Below, piece after piece: positions 6,899 through 14,898 of a DNA stretch of 16,083 bases. The notes beneath the pieces are model-generated. The model ran no database searches and had not been told where the DNA came from. It saw only the letters and a list, made by a program, of their open reading frames with translations. The position numbers and the translations under genes were made by a program. The DNA is from CAZPBN01 sp964584935 (lineage in GTDB: Bacteria > Acidobacteriota > Aminicenantia > Aminicenantales > Aminicenantaceae), in contig CAZPBN010000032.1 of assembly GCA_964584935.1 (NCBI GenBank), positions 1 to 16,083 of the forward strand, in the 5' to 3' direction. Every line of letters starts with the position of its first letter. The first letter of the stretch is position 1.

Positions 6899-8300
6899 TT
6901 CTCTCATTTTCAAGCTCACCATCTGGTATGTCACTTTTCTTGCCATTATCATTGTGATTATCGGATCAATTGTTTTTGGCAGCTATAGAAACAGTCTTTT
7001 AAATGAAATCGATCATACTTTAGGAGAAATCGCGGATGAAATCAATGATACTTACTGGGGGCACAGAGGGTTGTCTTTTAAGGAGACTTTAGAAAAGGTT
7101 GAAGGTGAATTCGGGCATATCAATCCTCTTCTTTTGATTGTCAAAGTTTCTTATCATAAAGTGGATTTCTTAGAAAGAGTAATTCATACAGGTGATTCTT
7201 ATAATGAAAAATTTATATTGGACCGAAATCTTTACTGTAGAGCCGATGAATCCGATTTAAAGCCTCTTTATATGATGCATGAAGGGAAGAGCATTGGTTC
7301 CCCCCCGTTAAGAGTTATTCTTTATCCTATCCGAGGAAATTACATTCTGCAGATAGGATTATCCTTAAAAACTTTTTATTCAAAGGGCAGAAAGGCTTTG
7401 ATTCTTATCGTATTGACAGGTATTCTTTTACTGCTTTTAGGATCGGTGGGAGGAAATTTTGTGATAAGAAAAGCCATTCATCCCGTGGTCAATGTGGCTC
7501 AGACAGCCAATCGAATCACCACGGATGACCTTTCCTACCGGATTGAGGCAAAAAAACGCAAAGATGAAATCGGAATACTGGTGGAAACATTCAATAACAT
7601 GATTTCCAGGCTCGAAAAGTCAGTGAAAAAAATCAAACAGTTTTCAGGTGATGTTTCTCATGAACTCAAAACTCCTCTGACTAATATAAGAGGAGAAATA
7701 GAAGTTAGTTTGCGGAAAGATAGAAATCGGAATGAATACAAAAAGACATTGATAAGTGTTTTGGAAGAGACCTACCATATGGAAAAAATAATAGACGTCT
7801 TGCTCCTGCTTTCCCGAACAGAAACTTTAAAAAAAGAGAATTTAACAGACGATGTTCAGCTTGATGAGGTATTGCTTCATGTGTATGAACGATATGAATC
7901 TGCTGCCAGTGAAAAGAATATCAATTTAAACATAAAAAAGATAATCCCTGTAACCATCAAAGGACAAAAAGCCCTTCTTAACCGGATGATATCAAATTTA
8001 GTAGATAATGCGGTCAGATACACCAAAAGAGGTGGAAAAGTCAAACTGTCTCTGAAAAAAGAAGGTCATTATGGAGTCCTTCTTGTTTCCGATACAGGAG
8101 TAGGCATCCCTAAGGAATCGATTCCCTTTATCTATGACCGGTTTTATGTTGTGGAAAAATCGCGCTCCAAAGAAAAGGGTGGAGTTGGATTAGGCCTTTC
8201 CATTATAAAAAGAGTGGCAGATATTCAGGGAGCGGTTATCAATGTCCGCAGTCAAGTCAATAAAGGGACTGAATTTGAGATAAAGTTTCCCTTATCCTAG
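6879..8300 (+). CDS. Transmembrane sensor histidine kinase
   Basis: This 473-aa inner-membrane kinase is the partner of the preceding regulator. TM1 is at ~12-34, a periplasmic sensor of ~140 residues follows, and TM2 is at ~173-195. A HAMP linker (~196-250, ending NNMISRLEKS) leads to HisKA with phospho-acceptor His261 in SGDVSHELKTPLTNIRGE. HATPase_c has its N-box at Asn373 (NLVDNAVRYT), G1 at Asp405 (DTGVGIP) and G2 at Gly434 (GGVGLGLSI). All catalytic boxes are intact. The periplasmic part has no known sensor domain that I can name; it contains no obvious metal-binding cluster, with few His and one Cys. Its gene overlaps the regulator by 20 bp. No strong terminator follows; the next gene converges on it 73 bp away. 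Confidence 0.92.
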   Translation: MQIKKTNSLIFKLTIWYVTFLAIIIVIIGSIVFGSYRNSLLNEIDHTLGEIADEINDTYWGHRGLSFKETLEKVEGEFGHINPLLLIVKVSYHKVDFLERVIHTGDSYNEKFILDRNLYCRADESDLKPLYMMHEGKSIGSPPLRVILYPIRGNYILQIGLSLKTFYSKGRKALILIVLTGILLLLLGSVGGNFVIRKAIHPVVNVAQTANRITTDDLSYRIEAKKRKDEIGILVETFNNMISRLEKSVKKIKQFSGDVSHELKTPLTNIRGEIEVSLRKDRNRNEYKKTLISVLEETYHMEKIIDVLLLLSRTETLKKENLTDDVQLDEVLLHVYERYESAASEKNINLNIKKIIPVTIKGQKALLNRMISNLVDNAVRYTKRGGKVKLSLKKEGHYGVLLVSDTGVGIPKESIPFIYDRFYVVEKSRSKEKGGVGLGLSIIKRVADIQGAVINVRSQVNKGTEFEIKFPLS

Positions 8301-8373
8301 AAAAATCAAAATTTAGCATAACCTGTCAAACCCAATTGTTCAATTTCTTTTCCCTTTATTTAACTGCGTTCTT

Positions 8374-9054
8374 CTAGGTCTTCCGGTCAAACAAGACAAA
8401 ATCCGCAAAGCCCATAGCTGAAAGAATGGAAAAAAGAGCGCTGTATCTGTGAATCTGAAGGATGTAATACTGAGTGTCAGAAGAAAAATAGGGAAGCATC
8501 ATCATAAGAGCAGTCCCAATTAGAGACAGTCCCCCGAGGACATAAAGCCAAAAGAATATTTTTTGAAATAGTATCTTATGGCCGTCTTTTTTGTTTTTCT
8601 TGGATGAAGTTTTTTTTGAAACGGAAATTTCCCCGTTGAAATTGTATTTTCTGGCACGCAGAAGAACAACCAATGCCAAAGTGATGGCAAAAAAGACCCC
8701 GGAGCTCATATGAAGAAGAAGAAGCAAACCATGGATTCTTTGAGAGCTCAAAAGGACAAAGAAAAATCCGCTCATGACAAGAAAGAAAAAACTGAACACC
8801 AAAATGAGAAAAATCCATCTTTCCTTGTACGGCCACGGATGGATAAACCTTTTTTGGAAAAATTCTCCTAGATTCTTTACATTCAATGCCTTAGTGATTT
8901 CCAGTGTTCTGTTGCAGAGCCAGGGAAAATATCCTCCCTGGGACGATTTTGATTGTTTCTTTCCGTACTTAATGGAAATTCTGAAGTGGCGGTATGAAAG
9001 TCCAATAAACAGAACGATGACGGAGAGAACGGTGATGTAAGAGAGCACAGGCAA
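8374..9054 (-). CDS. Cytochrome b561/FdnI-like membrane protein
   Basis: This 226-aa protein has about five hydrophobic helices: ~3-20, ~80-103, ~108-133, ~166-190 and ~203-222. Intramembrane or edge histidines His108 and His115 (RIHGLLLLLHMSSG) and His202 (QIHRYSAL) sit in contexts like the heme-ligating helices of cytochrome b561 or formate dehydrogenase gamma (FWLYVLGGLSLIGTALMM, then HRYSA). It could therefore carry heme b and move electrons between quinone and a periplasmic partner, but no electron-transfer partner is encoded nearby. The family assignment is tentative. The start is TTG 9054, with AAGGAG four bases upstream; GTG 9048 is an alternative. It has its own promoter at 9101-9129. 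Confidence 0.6.
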   Translation of the reverse strand: MPVLSYITVLSVIVLFIGLSYRHFRISIKYGKKQSKSSQGGYFPWLCNRTLEITKALNVKNLGEFFQKRFIHPWPYKERWIFLILVFSFFFLVMSGFFFVLLSSQRIHGLLLLLHMSSGVFFAITLALVVLLRARKYNFNGEISVSKKTSSKKNKKDGHKILFQKIFFWLYVLGGLSLIGTALMMMLPYFSSDTQYYILQIHRYSALFSILSAMGFADFVLFDRKT

Positions 9055-9100
9055 TTATCTCCTTATAGATGAATTCTCTTCTTAGCTTTATCCCTTGTGA

Positions 9101-9129
9101 CTTATATCATAGAGACACATCACGGTCAA
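9101..9129 (-). promoter_or_regulatory. Sigma70-type promoter of the cytochrome b-like gene
   Basis: Read on the minus strand, TTGACC (9129-9124), a 17-bp spacer and TATAAG (9106-9101) are seen, with a TGA just upstream of the -10 making it an extended -10. The predicted leader is about 40 nt before the TTG at 9054. Confidence 0.6.
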
Positions 9130-9296
9130 TTGATAAATGGGAGAAGCTTCAATTAAATAATATTATTTGGAATCCTTTGATAATTGGGTAAAATGGGATT
9201 TGAAAGATTCACTCTACGATGACAATCGCTGATTTTCACTTTCTCACTCTATGGATTTATGAATATCTATAAACCTCATTCCATTACCTGCCTGGA

Positions 9297-9325
9297 TTGC
9301 AGTGCATGGGGGATTGTGATATATA
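9297..9325 (+). promoter_or_regulatory. Sigma70-type promoter of the S9 peptidase gene
   Basis: TTGCAG (9297-9302), a 17-bp spacer and TATATA (9320-9325) preceded by TGA (extended -10). The start site is expected near 9332, so the leader is ~47 nt. Confidence 0.55.
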
Positions 9326-9328
9326 CAA

Positions 9329-9355
9329 GAAATAAGTTCATAAGGAATTTATTTC
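9329..9355. repeat. AT-rich inverted repeat in the peptidase leader
   Basis: GAAATAA (9329-9335) and TTATTTC (9349-9355) are perfect 7-bp complements around the expected transcription start. It could be an operator or a weak 5' hairpin. In sequence this AT-rich it may also be chance. Confidence 0.3.
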
Positions 9356-9378
9356 ATAATTGAATAAAGGAGGAAAGA

Positions 9379-12234
9379 ATGTCTAGAACAGGTAAAAATT
9401 TTTCTATTTTGATTTTTGCGTTGCTGTTTTTATTTAATTTTACCTGGGCTCAACAGAAAATGCCTTTGACCCATGATGTGTATGATTCCTGGAAATCAAT
9501 TACTAGCTCCCGAATATCCCCTGATGGACAATGGATTTTATATATTGAAACTCCCCAGGATAGCGATGCTGAAATAGTGATTATTGAAACTTCGACCGGA
9601 AAAGAATTCCGGCATACTGTTGGTTGTTCAGGAGAAGGGACAGATTCAGAAAGGGCGGCTCATCCCCGGTTTAGCTATGATTCCCGGTATGTCGGCTTTT
9701 TGATCTCTCCTTCACAGGAGGAAGTGGAGAAGGCGACGGAAAAAAAGGATAAGAAAAAGAAAAAGTTAAAGAAGAAATTGGGGATCATGGATCTTTCTTC
9801 GGGAGAGACAGTGGTTGAAAAGGATGTTAAAAGTTTCAAATTTCCTGAGGAAGCTGGAGGTTGGATTGCTTTTTTAAAGGAAGCTCCTGAGAAAGAAGAA
9901 AAAAAAGCGGAAGAAAAGAAAGAAGAGAAAGAAGAAGAAGGCAAAGAAAAGAAAAAAAAGAAAGAATACGGAACCTCTCTTGTTTTACGTTCTCTCAAGG
10001 ACGGCAGTGACACCACCTTTGAATCGGTTATGGAATATCGTTTCACCAAGGATGGGAAATATTTTATTTACACAGTTTCCAGTGAAGAAGAGCCAGAAAA
10101 GGATGGTGTTTACAGCTATCAAACTGAGAAAGGAACTCTTACTCCCCTTATATCAGGAGAAGGAAATTATAAAAAATGGGCTATGGATGAGGAAGAAAAT
10201 CAACTTGCTTTTCTGACTGACCGGGATGATTATGAATTAGAAGAACCCACCTTCAATTTATATGGCTGGAAGGTGGGAGATGAAAAAGCCTCCTTGTGGG
10301 TATCCCATTCATCCACTCCAAAGTTTCCTGAAGGGATGGCAGTGAGCGATAAATTTGATGTCTCTTTTACAGAAGATGGTTTGATTGTGATGTTTGGGAT
10401 CAAAGAGATTCCCGAAGACAAAGAAGAGCCAAAAGAAGAAGAGAAGGGAAAAGAAAGAGAGGAAGAAAAAAAGAAGGAGAAAGCGAAGTTCGATCTCTGG
10501 CATTGGAATGATCCTTTGCCTCAGCCCCAGCAAAAAAAGATAGCCGAAGATGTTCGCAACAACACCTGGGAATCCGTATATCATTTGAAAAGCAAAAAAT
10601 TTGTTCAACTTGCTGATGAAGATATTCCGGACGTCGAAATTTCTGACAACGGAAAGATTGCCTTTGGCCAGACATTCTGGCCTTATGCTAAAAAAATGGC
10701 TTATTTTGGCACGTTTTATGATGTTTATGTGATTGACCCGGATTCAGGAGAAAAGACCATTGTTAAAGATCAACTGTATGCCGGTGCCCGTCTGTCACCA
10801 GAAGGTAAATACGTCTACTGGTTTGAAGACAAAGACTGGTATATTTATGATATTGAATTGAAAACAGTTAAAAATGTGACCGAAGAGATCGATGTGCCTT
10901 TCGATAGACAGGATTGGGACAGACCCAGCCCTCCGCGTTCTTATGGTGTAGCGGGATGGACAGATGATGATGATTCTGTGCTCCTCTATGACCGATATGA
11001 TGTCTGGGTTGTGAAACCGGACGGATCCAATGCGTGTATGATGACAGAAGGTTTCGGACGTGAAAACGACCTTTCATTCCGATATATAAAGCTCGATCCT
11101 GAAAAAAAGACAATAGATCCAAAGAAAAAACTTCTTTTCCGGGTGACCAATGAGGAAACAATGGATTCAGGATTTTTTGCAGACAGGATTAAAGGAAACA
11201 AACTCCCTGAAAAACTAATTATGGAAGACAAATCCTTCGGTTACCCAAAAAAGGCAGAAGATTCTGATCAAATTCTATTCAACCGCATGGCTTTTGATGA
11301 GTATCCTGACCTTTGGGTCAGTGATGTCCATTTTTCAGAGACAAAAAAAATAACGAATCTTGGCAGCCAGATGGATCCTTATATTTGGGGAAAGGCTGAG
11401 CTTCGTGATTTTAAGAGTTCTGATGGACTGCCTTTAAAAGGAATTCTCATCAAGCCTGATAATTTCGATCCGGATAAAAAATATCCTTTGATGGTCTATA
11501 TTTATGAGACTCTGCATTATATGCTTCATTACTATAGAAATCCTTCCCCAGGGACCTCGATCAACTTTCCTTACTATGTGAGCAACGGGTATATCCTGTG
11601 GATGCCTGATATTGAGTATCACACCGGATATCCGGGACGGGATGCCTTGAAATGTGTGTTGCCGGGGATTCAGATGCTGATAAGAGAGGGTTATATAGAT
11701 AAAGACTCGATCGGGATTCAGGGGCATTCATGGGGCGGTTATCAAATTTCTTATATGATAACCCAAACTCATATATTTGCCGCAGCAGAAGGAGGCGCTC
11801 CGGTTTCAAATATGATTTCGTCTTATAATGGAATCCGGTGGGGAAGCGGAATGGTGCGGCAGTTTCAGTATGAACACACTCAAAGCCGGATCGGCGGTTC
11901 CTTGTGGGAATATCCTTTTCGTTATATAGAGAATTCTCCCATTTTCTATGTTGATAATATTCAGACACCGATCATGTTTATGCACAATGATGAGGACGGG
12001 GCTGTGCCTTGGTACCAGGGTATAGAATTCATCATGGCTCTCCGCAGGCTGGGAAAGGAAGCGTATATGTTTAACTATAACAGTGAGCCCCATGGACTTC
12101 GGAAAAGGATCAACCAAAAAGACTGGACTGTTCGCATGCAGCAGTTCTTTGACCATCATCTGAAAGGGTCTGCTATGCCGGGATGGATGAAAAATGGCAT
12201 CAAAGCCTGGGAAAAAGAAAATGAGGAGAAGTAA
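9379..12234 (+). CDS. Secreted S9 (prolyl oligopeptidase family) peptidase
   Basis: This 951-aa serine peptidase has a signal peptide at residues 1-24 (ILIFALLFLFNFTWAQQ), so it acts outside the cytoplasm. An N-terminal beta-propeller-like region runs to ~660 (repeated SPDGQWILY-type blades: RISPDGQW, RLSPEGKYVYWFEDKDW). The C-terminal alpha/beta hydrolase holds the triad Ser784 in QGHSWGGYQ, Asp873 in NDEDGAVPW, and His905 in EPHGLRK. Members cleave short oligopeptides, which suits peptide scavenging. Three Lys/Glu-rich low-complexity inserts (~114-134, ~169-197, ~345-370) are inserted in the propeller, making the protein longer than usual (~700-850). The RBS AAAGGAGG lies just before ATG and fixes the start. 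It is monocistronic between its own promoter and a weak terminator. Confidence 0.9.
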   Translation: MSRTGKNFSILIFALLFLFNFTWAQQKMPLTHDVYDSWKSITSSRISPDGQWILYIETPQDSDAEIVIIETSTGKEFRHTVGCSGEGTDSERAAHPRFSYDSRYVGFLISPSQEEVEKATEKKDKKKKKLKKKLGIMDLSSGETVVEKDVKSFKFPEEAGGWIAFLKEAPEKEEKKAEEKKEEKEEEGKEKKKKKEYGTSLVLRSLKDGSDTTFESVMEYRFTKDGKYFIYTVSSEEEPEKDGVYSYQTEKGTLTPLISGEGNYKKWAMDEEENQLAFLTDRDDYELEEPTFNLYGWKVGDEKASLWVSHSSTPKFPEGMAVSDKFDVSFTEDGLIVMFGIKEIPEDKEEPKEEEKGKEREEEKKKEKAKFDLWHWNDPLPQPQQKKIAEDVRNNTWESVYHLKSKKFVQLADEDIPDVEISDNGKIAFGQTFWPYAKKMAYFGTFYDVYVIDPDSGEKTIVKDQLYAGARLSPEGKYVYWFEDKDWYIYDIELKTVKNVTEEIDVPFDRQDWDRPSPPRSYGVAGWTDDDDSVLLYDRYDVWVVKPDGSNACMMTEGFGRENDLSFRYIKLDPEKKTIDPKKKLLFRVTNEETMDSGFFADRIKGNKLPEKLIMEDKSFGYPKKAEDSDQILFNRMAFDEYPDLWVSDVHFSETKKITNLGSQMDPYIWGKAELRDFKSSDGLPLKGILIKPDNFDPDKKYPLMVYIYETLHYMLHYYRNPSPGTSINFPYYVSNGYILWMPDIEYHTGYPGRDALKCVLPGIQMLIREGYIDKDSIGIQGHSWGGYQISYMITQTHIFAAAEGGAPVSNMISSYNGIRWGSGMVRQFQYEHTQSRIGGSLWEYPFRYIENSPIFYVDNIQTPIMFMHNDEDGAVPWYQGIEFIMALRRLGKEAYMFNYNSEPHGLRKRINQKDWTVRMQQFFDHHLKGSAMPGWMKNGIKAWEKENEEK

Positions 12235-12273
12235 AGGTGTTTCAGGCTTTCTTAGCGTTGATGATTCTTTGAT

Positions 12274-12341
12274 AGTGGGTTAAAAGCTGCCCGTTTATTT
12301 TGTCCCACTTGCGGGTGCCTGCCCCTTCCAGCCCTTTTTTT
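12274..12341 (+). terminator. Possible terminator after the S9 peptidase
   Basis: AGTGGG (12274-12279) can pair with CCCACT (12304-12309), and a CCC plus seven-T run follows at 12332-12341. The T-run is 25 nt past the stem, so the fit to a standard rho-independent terminator is poor. An alternative GC-rich pairing (GCCCG with CGGG) lies inside. Confidence 0.25.
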
Positions 12342-12353
12342 CTACATTTTTCC

Positions 12354-12383
12354 TTGACAGGGTTCTTTTATTTTCTTTAATAT
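12354..12383 (+). promoter_or_regulatory. Promoter of the leader ORF and GAF/PAS kinase
   Basis: A perfect -35 TTGACA (12354-12359), an 18-bp spacer and TAATAT (12378-12383, 4 of 6 consensus). The start site is near 12390, just before repeat copy B and the leader ORF. Confidence 0.6.
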
Positions 12384-12399
12384 CGTTTATGGTGATGTG

Positions 12400-12463
12400 G
12401 AAAGGGAATGAAATGAGCAAAAATCAGTTAAAACTTCAAACAGCTGAAAAGGAAATTCTTATA
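12400..12463 (+). repeat. Copy B of the ~65-bp imperfect repeat
   Basis: The first 18 bases are identical to 9-26, and the rest is alignable with one indel to the same AAATTC(C/T)TATA end. Here it carries the SD, the ATG and most of a 20-codon leader ORF. The C-terminal words of that ORF (EKEILIV) look like the first beta strand of a receiver domain (as in KILIVDDE), so the repeat may be the duplicated 5' end of a response-regulator gene. That identification is a guess. Confidence 0.55.
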
Positions 12464-12475
12464 GTGCAATGGTAA
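12413..12475 (+). CDS. 20-aa leader ORF overlapping the kinase start
   Basis: The ORF reads ATG at 12413 to TAA at 12473-12475, encoding MSKNQLKLQTAEKEILIVQW. Its SD (AAGGGA) is five bases upstream, better than anything before the kinase ATG, whose nearest purine-rich site is ~16 bases off. The stop overlaps the kinase start by seven bases (ATGGTAA), the geometry of translational coupling. It may serve only to deliver ribosomes to the kinase, or be the truncated start of a lost gene fused upstream of it. No attenuator-like codon run is seen. Confidence 0.4.
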   Translation: MSKNQLKLQTAEKEILIVQW

Positions 12476-14586
12476 CTGAAATAAAACCCAACAAAAAACT
12501 TCAAACGCTGCAACGGATTACTGAAGCTGTCCACAGCTCGTTGGATTTAAATAAGGTATTTAAGGAGATTACCGGGAGTATCGTCTATTCTCTGGAGTAC
12601 ACAACTTCTTTTATTTTCGAGCTCAATGAGAAAAAATCTCTTTTTTTGATAAAATCTGTATCCACCAGGAAAAAACTTCTCCCCCAGATAGAGAAAATAC
12701 TGGGTGCTCCGCTAAAAAAATTAACTATTCCCGCTGATCCTCACTTAAACCCTTCTCTAAACAAAATCTTGAACCATAAGATAGTAAATTCAAGCAGCTT
12801 AGCAGAGGTTTTGGCTCCTGTGGTAAGTAAAGAAAAATGTTCCCTCCTTCAACGTCTGAAAGGGACTAAAAGTTATATCGTGATACCTTTACTGAGTGAA
12901 AAAGAAGTAGTGGGAGGAATATTCATCTCCAGTGCTAAAGAAAAAGTAAGTACAGAAGATTTAACACTGCTTAAAGGTTTTGCCCTGGCCGCTTCCACTG
13001 CTGTAAGAAACGCCCGCTTATACCAGGAAAGCAGGCAAGCCCAAGAAAAATTTAAACTGGAGAAAGCTTACCTGGACAGCTTATTTGAGAGTGCTCAGGA
13101 AGGAATTGTAATGACCGATAAGAAGGGGAAGGTAATGAGAGTCAACAGCGAATTTTTAAAAATGTTCGGCTACACCCAAGATGAAGTATTGGGCAAACTG
13201 ATAGATGATTTAGTGGCTGCTGATGAATCCTACACGAAGGCTATTTCTATCACCAGAGAAGTGGTAAAGGGTAAAAAAGTAAGATTTGAGAGCATACGAA
13301 AGCGGAAAGATGGCCGAAGGATTGAAGTTTCAGTTCTGGCCTCACCCATAATAATAAACAGAGAAAAGGTAGCTTCTTATGCTATTTATAGAGATATAAC
13401 CAAACGTAAACAAACAGAGAAGCAGTTAGAAAGACGGGCCATCCAAGCTGACCTCTTGTATAACGTAGCACAGAGAGTTAGTTCAAAGCTTACCTTAGAT
13501 ACTTTGCTCTCAGAAATTGTAAAGGCAGTAAGAGATGCTTTTGATTATTATGGGGTAATGTTATTTTTGGTGGATGAGAGGAATAAACATCTTAGATTGA
13601 AGTCTATAATTGGAGGGTACACCGATATTTTTCCCTCTGATTTAACTGTAAAAATGGGAGAAGGGATGATAGGAAACGCAGCTTCTACTGGAGAGGCCCA
13701 GGTTAGCGGTGATGTGAGTAAGAACCCTTTCTACATCAGATTAGCTGATGAGAAAACCCGGTCTGAGCTTTCAGTCCCTTTAAAAAGAGCTGAAAACACT
13801 ATCGGGGTCCTGGATATTCAGAGTGATGAATTTAATGCTTTTAACCAGGTAGATGTGGCGGCCATGGAAACTCTAAGCAGCCAGATAACTTCAGCCATTG
13901 AAAACGCTTGGTTGTATGAGCAGGCCCAGCAGGAGATAGAGGAACGCAAGAACACAGAACAGAAGCTGAAAGATTCCCTTAAAGAAAAGGAAGTGCTTCT
14001 CCAGGAGATTCATCACAGGGTTAGGAACAATTTACAGATAATCATCAGTCTGTTGAGACTTCAGTCTTCCCAAATCAAGGATAAAAGAGACGCTCGGATA
14101 TTTAAAGAAAGTCAAAATCGGATTAAATCTATCGCTCTTATTCATGATAAGCTGTATAAATCCAAGAGCTTTGCTAATATTGATTTTGCCCAGTACACAA
14201 AAAGCTTTACTCTTCACTTGCTCCAGACTTATGACATAGAGTCCCATCGGATTAAGATAAACACCAACCTGGAAAGTGTGTATTTTGATATAAACAAAGC
14301 TGTTCCTTTAGGATTAATCACCAGTGAGCTTATTACTAATTGTCTAAAGCATGCTTTTCCCCAGGGAAGAAAAGGTAATATATGGGTCAATTTTTTTGAG
14401 GATAAGAAAGGTATAGTTAACCTGGAAGTTAAAGATGATGGGGTAGGGATTCCCGAGAAAATAGATTTTAAAAAAGCTAAATCCCTGGGAATGCAGTTAA
14501 TTAATGACTTGACTAAACAGTTTGAAGGAACCATTGAACTTGATCGAAAAAAAGGAACAGCCTTTAAAATTACTTTCAAGAAATAA
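12469..14586 (+). CDS. Soluble GAF-PAS-GAF sensor kinase (HisKA_2 type)
   Basis: This 705-aa kinase has no transmembrane helix, so it is cytoplasmic. A GAF domain occupies ~20-185 and ends RNARLYQES. PAS plus PAC occupy ~200-311 (YLDSLFESAQEGIVMTD, then RKDGRRIEV and IYRDITKRKQ). A second GAF lies at ~315-485 (TSAIENAWLYEQ). HisKA_2 starts EIHHRVRNNLQ, with a His515-His516 pair of which the second aligns with the family's phospho-acceptor. HATPase_c follows, with N-box ITSELITNCLKHAF, DDGVGIP and SLGMQLI. It should sense a soluble ligand, redox or light cue; the signal cannot be told. HisKA_2 kinases often have separate regulator partners, and none is adjacent. The start has no proper SD and is probably coupled to the 20-aa leader ORF. 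Confidence 0.88.
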   Translation: MVTEIKPNKKLQTLQRITEAVHSSLDLNKVFKEITGSIVYSLEYTTSFIFELNEKKSLFLIKSVSTRKKLLPQIEKILGAPLKKLTIPADPHLNPSLNKILNHKIVNSSSLAEVLAPVVSKEKCSLLQRLKGTKSYIVIPLLSEKEVVGGIFISSAKEKVSTEDLTLLKGFALAASTAVRNARLYQESRQAQEKFKLEKAYLDSLFESAQEGIVMTDKKGKVMRVNSEFLKMFGYTQDEVLGKLIDDLVAADESYTKAISITREVVKGKKVRFESIRKRKDGRRIEVSVLASPIIINREKVASYAIYRDITKRKQTEKQLERRAIQADLLYNVAQRVSSKLTLDTLLSEIVKAVRDAFDYYGVMLFLVDERNKHLRLKSIIGGYTDIFPSDLTVKMGEGMIGNAASTGEAQVSGDVSKNPFYIRLADEKTRSELSVPLKRAENTIGVLDIQSDEFNAFNQVDVAAMETLSSQITSAIENAWLYEQAQQEIEERKNTEQKLKDSLKEKEVLLQEIHHRVRNNLQIIISLLRLQSSQIKDKRDARIFKESQNRIKSIALIHDKLYKSKSFANIDFAQYTKSFTLHLLQTYDIESHRIKINTNLESVYFDINKAVPLGLITSELITNCLKHAFPQGRKGNIWVNFFEDKKGIVNLEVKDDGVGIPEKIDFKKAKSLGMQLINDLTKQFEGTIELDRKKGTAFKITFKK

Positions 14587-14720
14587 ATAAACAAAATACA
14601 ACCGTTCTATATACTTAGATATATTAAGTTCAATTTCATCATGTTGAGAAAATCCTCAGTTGGAAATATTGGGCATGAAGCTTAAGCTAAATCACGGAAA
14701 TTAAACACAATTGGAATCAA

Positions 14721-14876
14721 ATGGAAGCAAGCTTAGAGGCAAATTCTTACCTGGACTCGCTTTTATATCTTGTTTTTGACATAAGGATAAATAAAAGACC
14801 TAATTTTATTAAAAATATATTTATACTAATGTTTTGGCCAAAGGAAGATGTAAGAGAATATTCATGGATTCTATAA
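14721..14876 (+). other. Small ORF, possible relic of a PAS-kinase copy
   Basis: This 51-codon frame from ATG (14721) to TAA (14874-14876) begins MEASLEANSYLDSLL. That resembles the linker that opens the PAS domain of the kinase upstream (KLEKAYLDSLFE), including an 11-bp identity CTTACCTGGAC at the DNA level. The rest is AT-rich and unlike any family I know. No SD precedes it. It lies in the otherwise empty 14587-14898 gap and is more likely relic or noise than a gene. Confidence 0.2.
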
Positions 14877-14898
14877 TCAATTAAAGCCTTAAAAAAAA

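Noticed and set aside
8774..9040. 88-codon plus-strand ORF
   Set aside because: Antisense to the cytochrome b-like gene, which has a strong SD, an extended -10 promoter and coherent helices on the other strand.
9675..10049. 124-codon minus-strand ORF rich in Phe and Ser
   Set aside because: It is the antisense shadow of the Lys/Glu-rich inserts (GAA/AAG runs) in the S9 peptidase; no RBS and biased composition.
11561..12159. Two long minus-strand ORFs over the peptidase C-terminus
   Set aside because: They lie opposite the catalytic hydrolase domain with its intact triad and have no start signals; antisense shadows.
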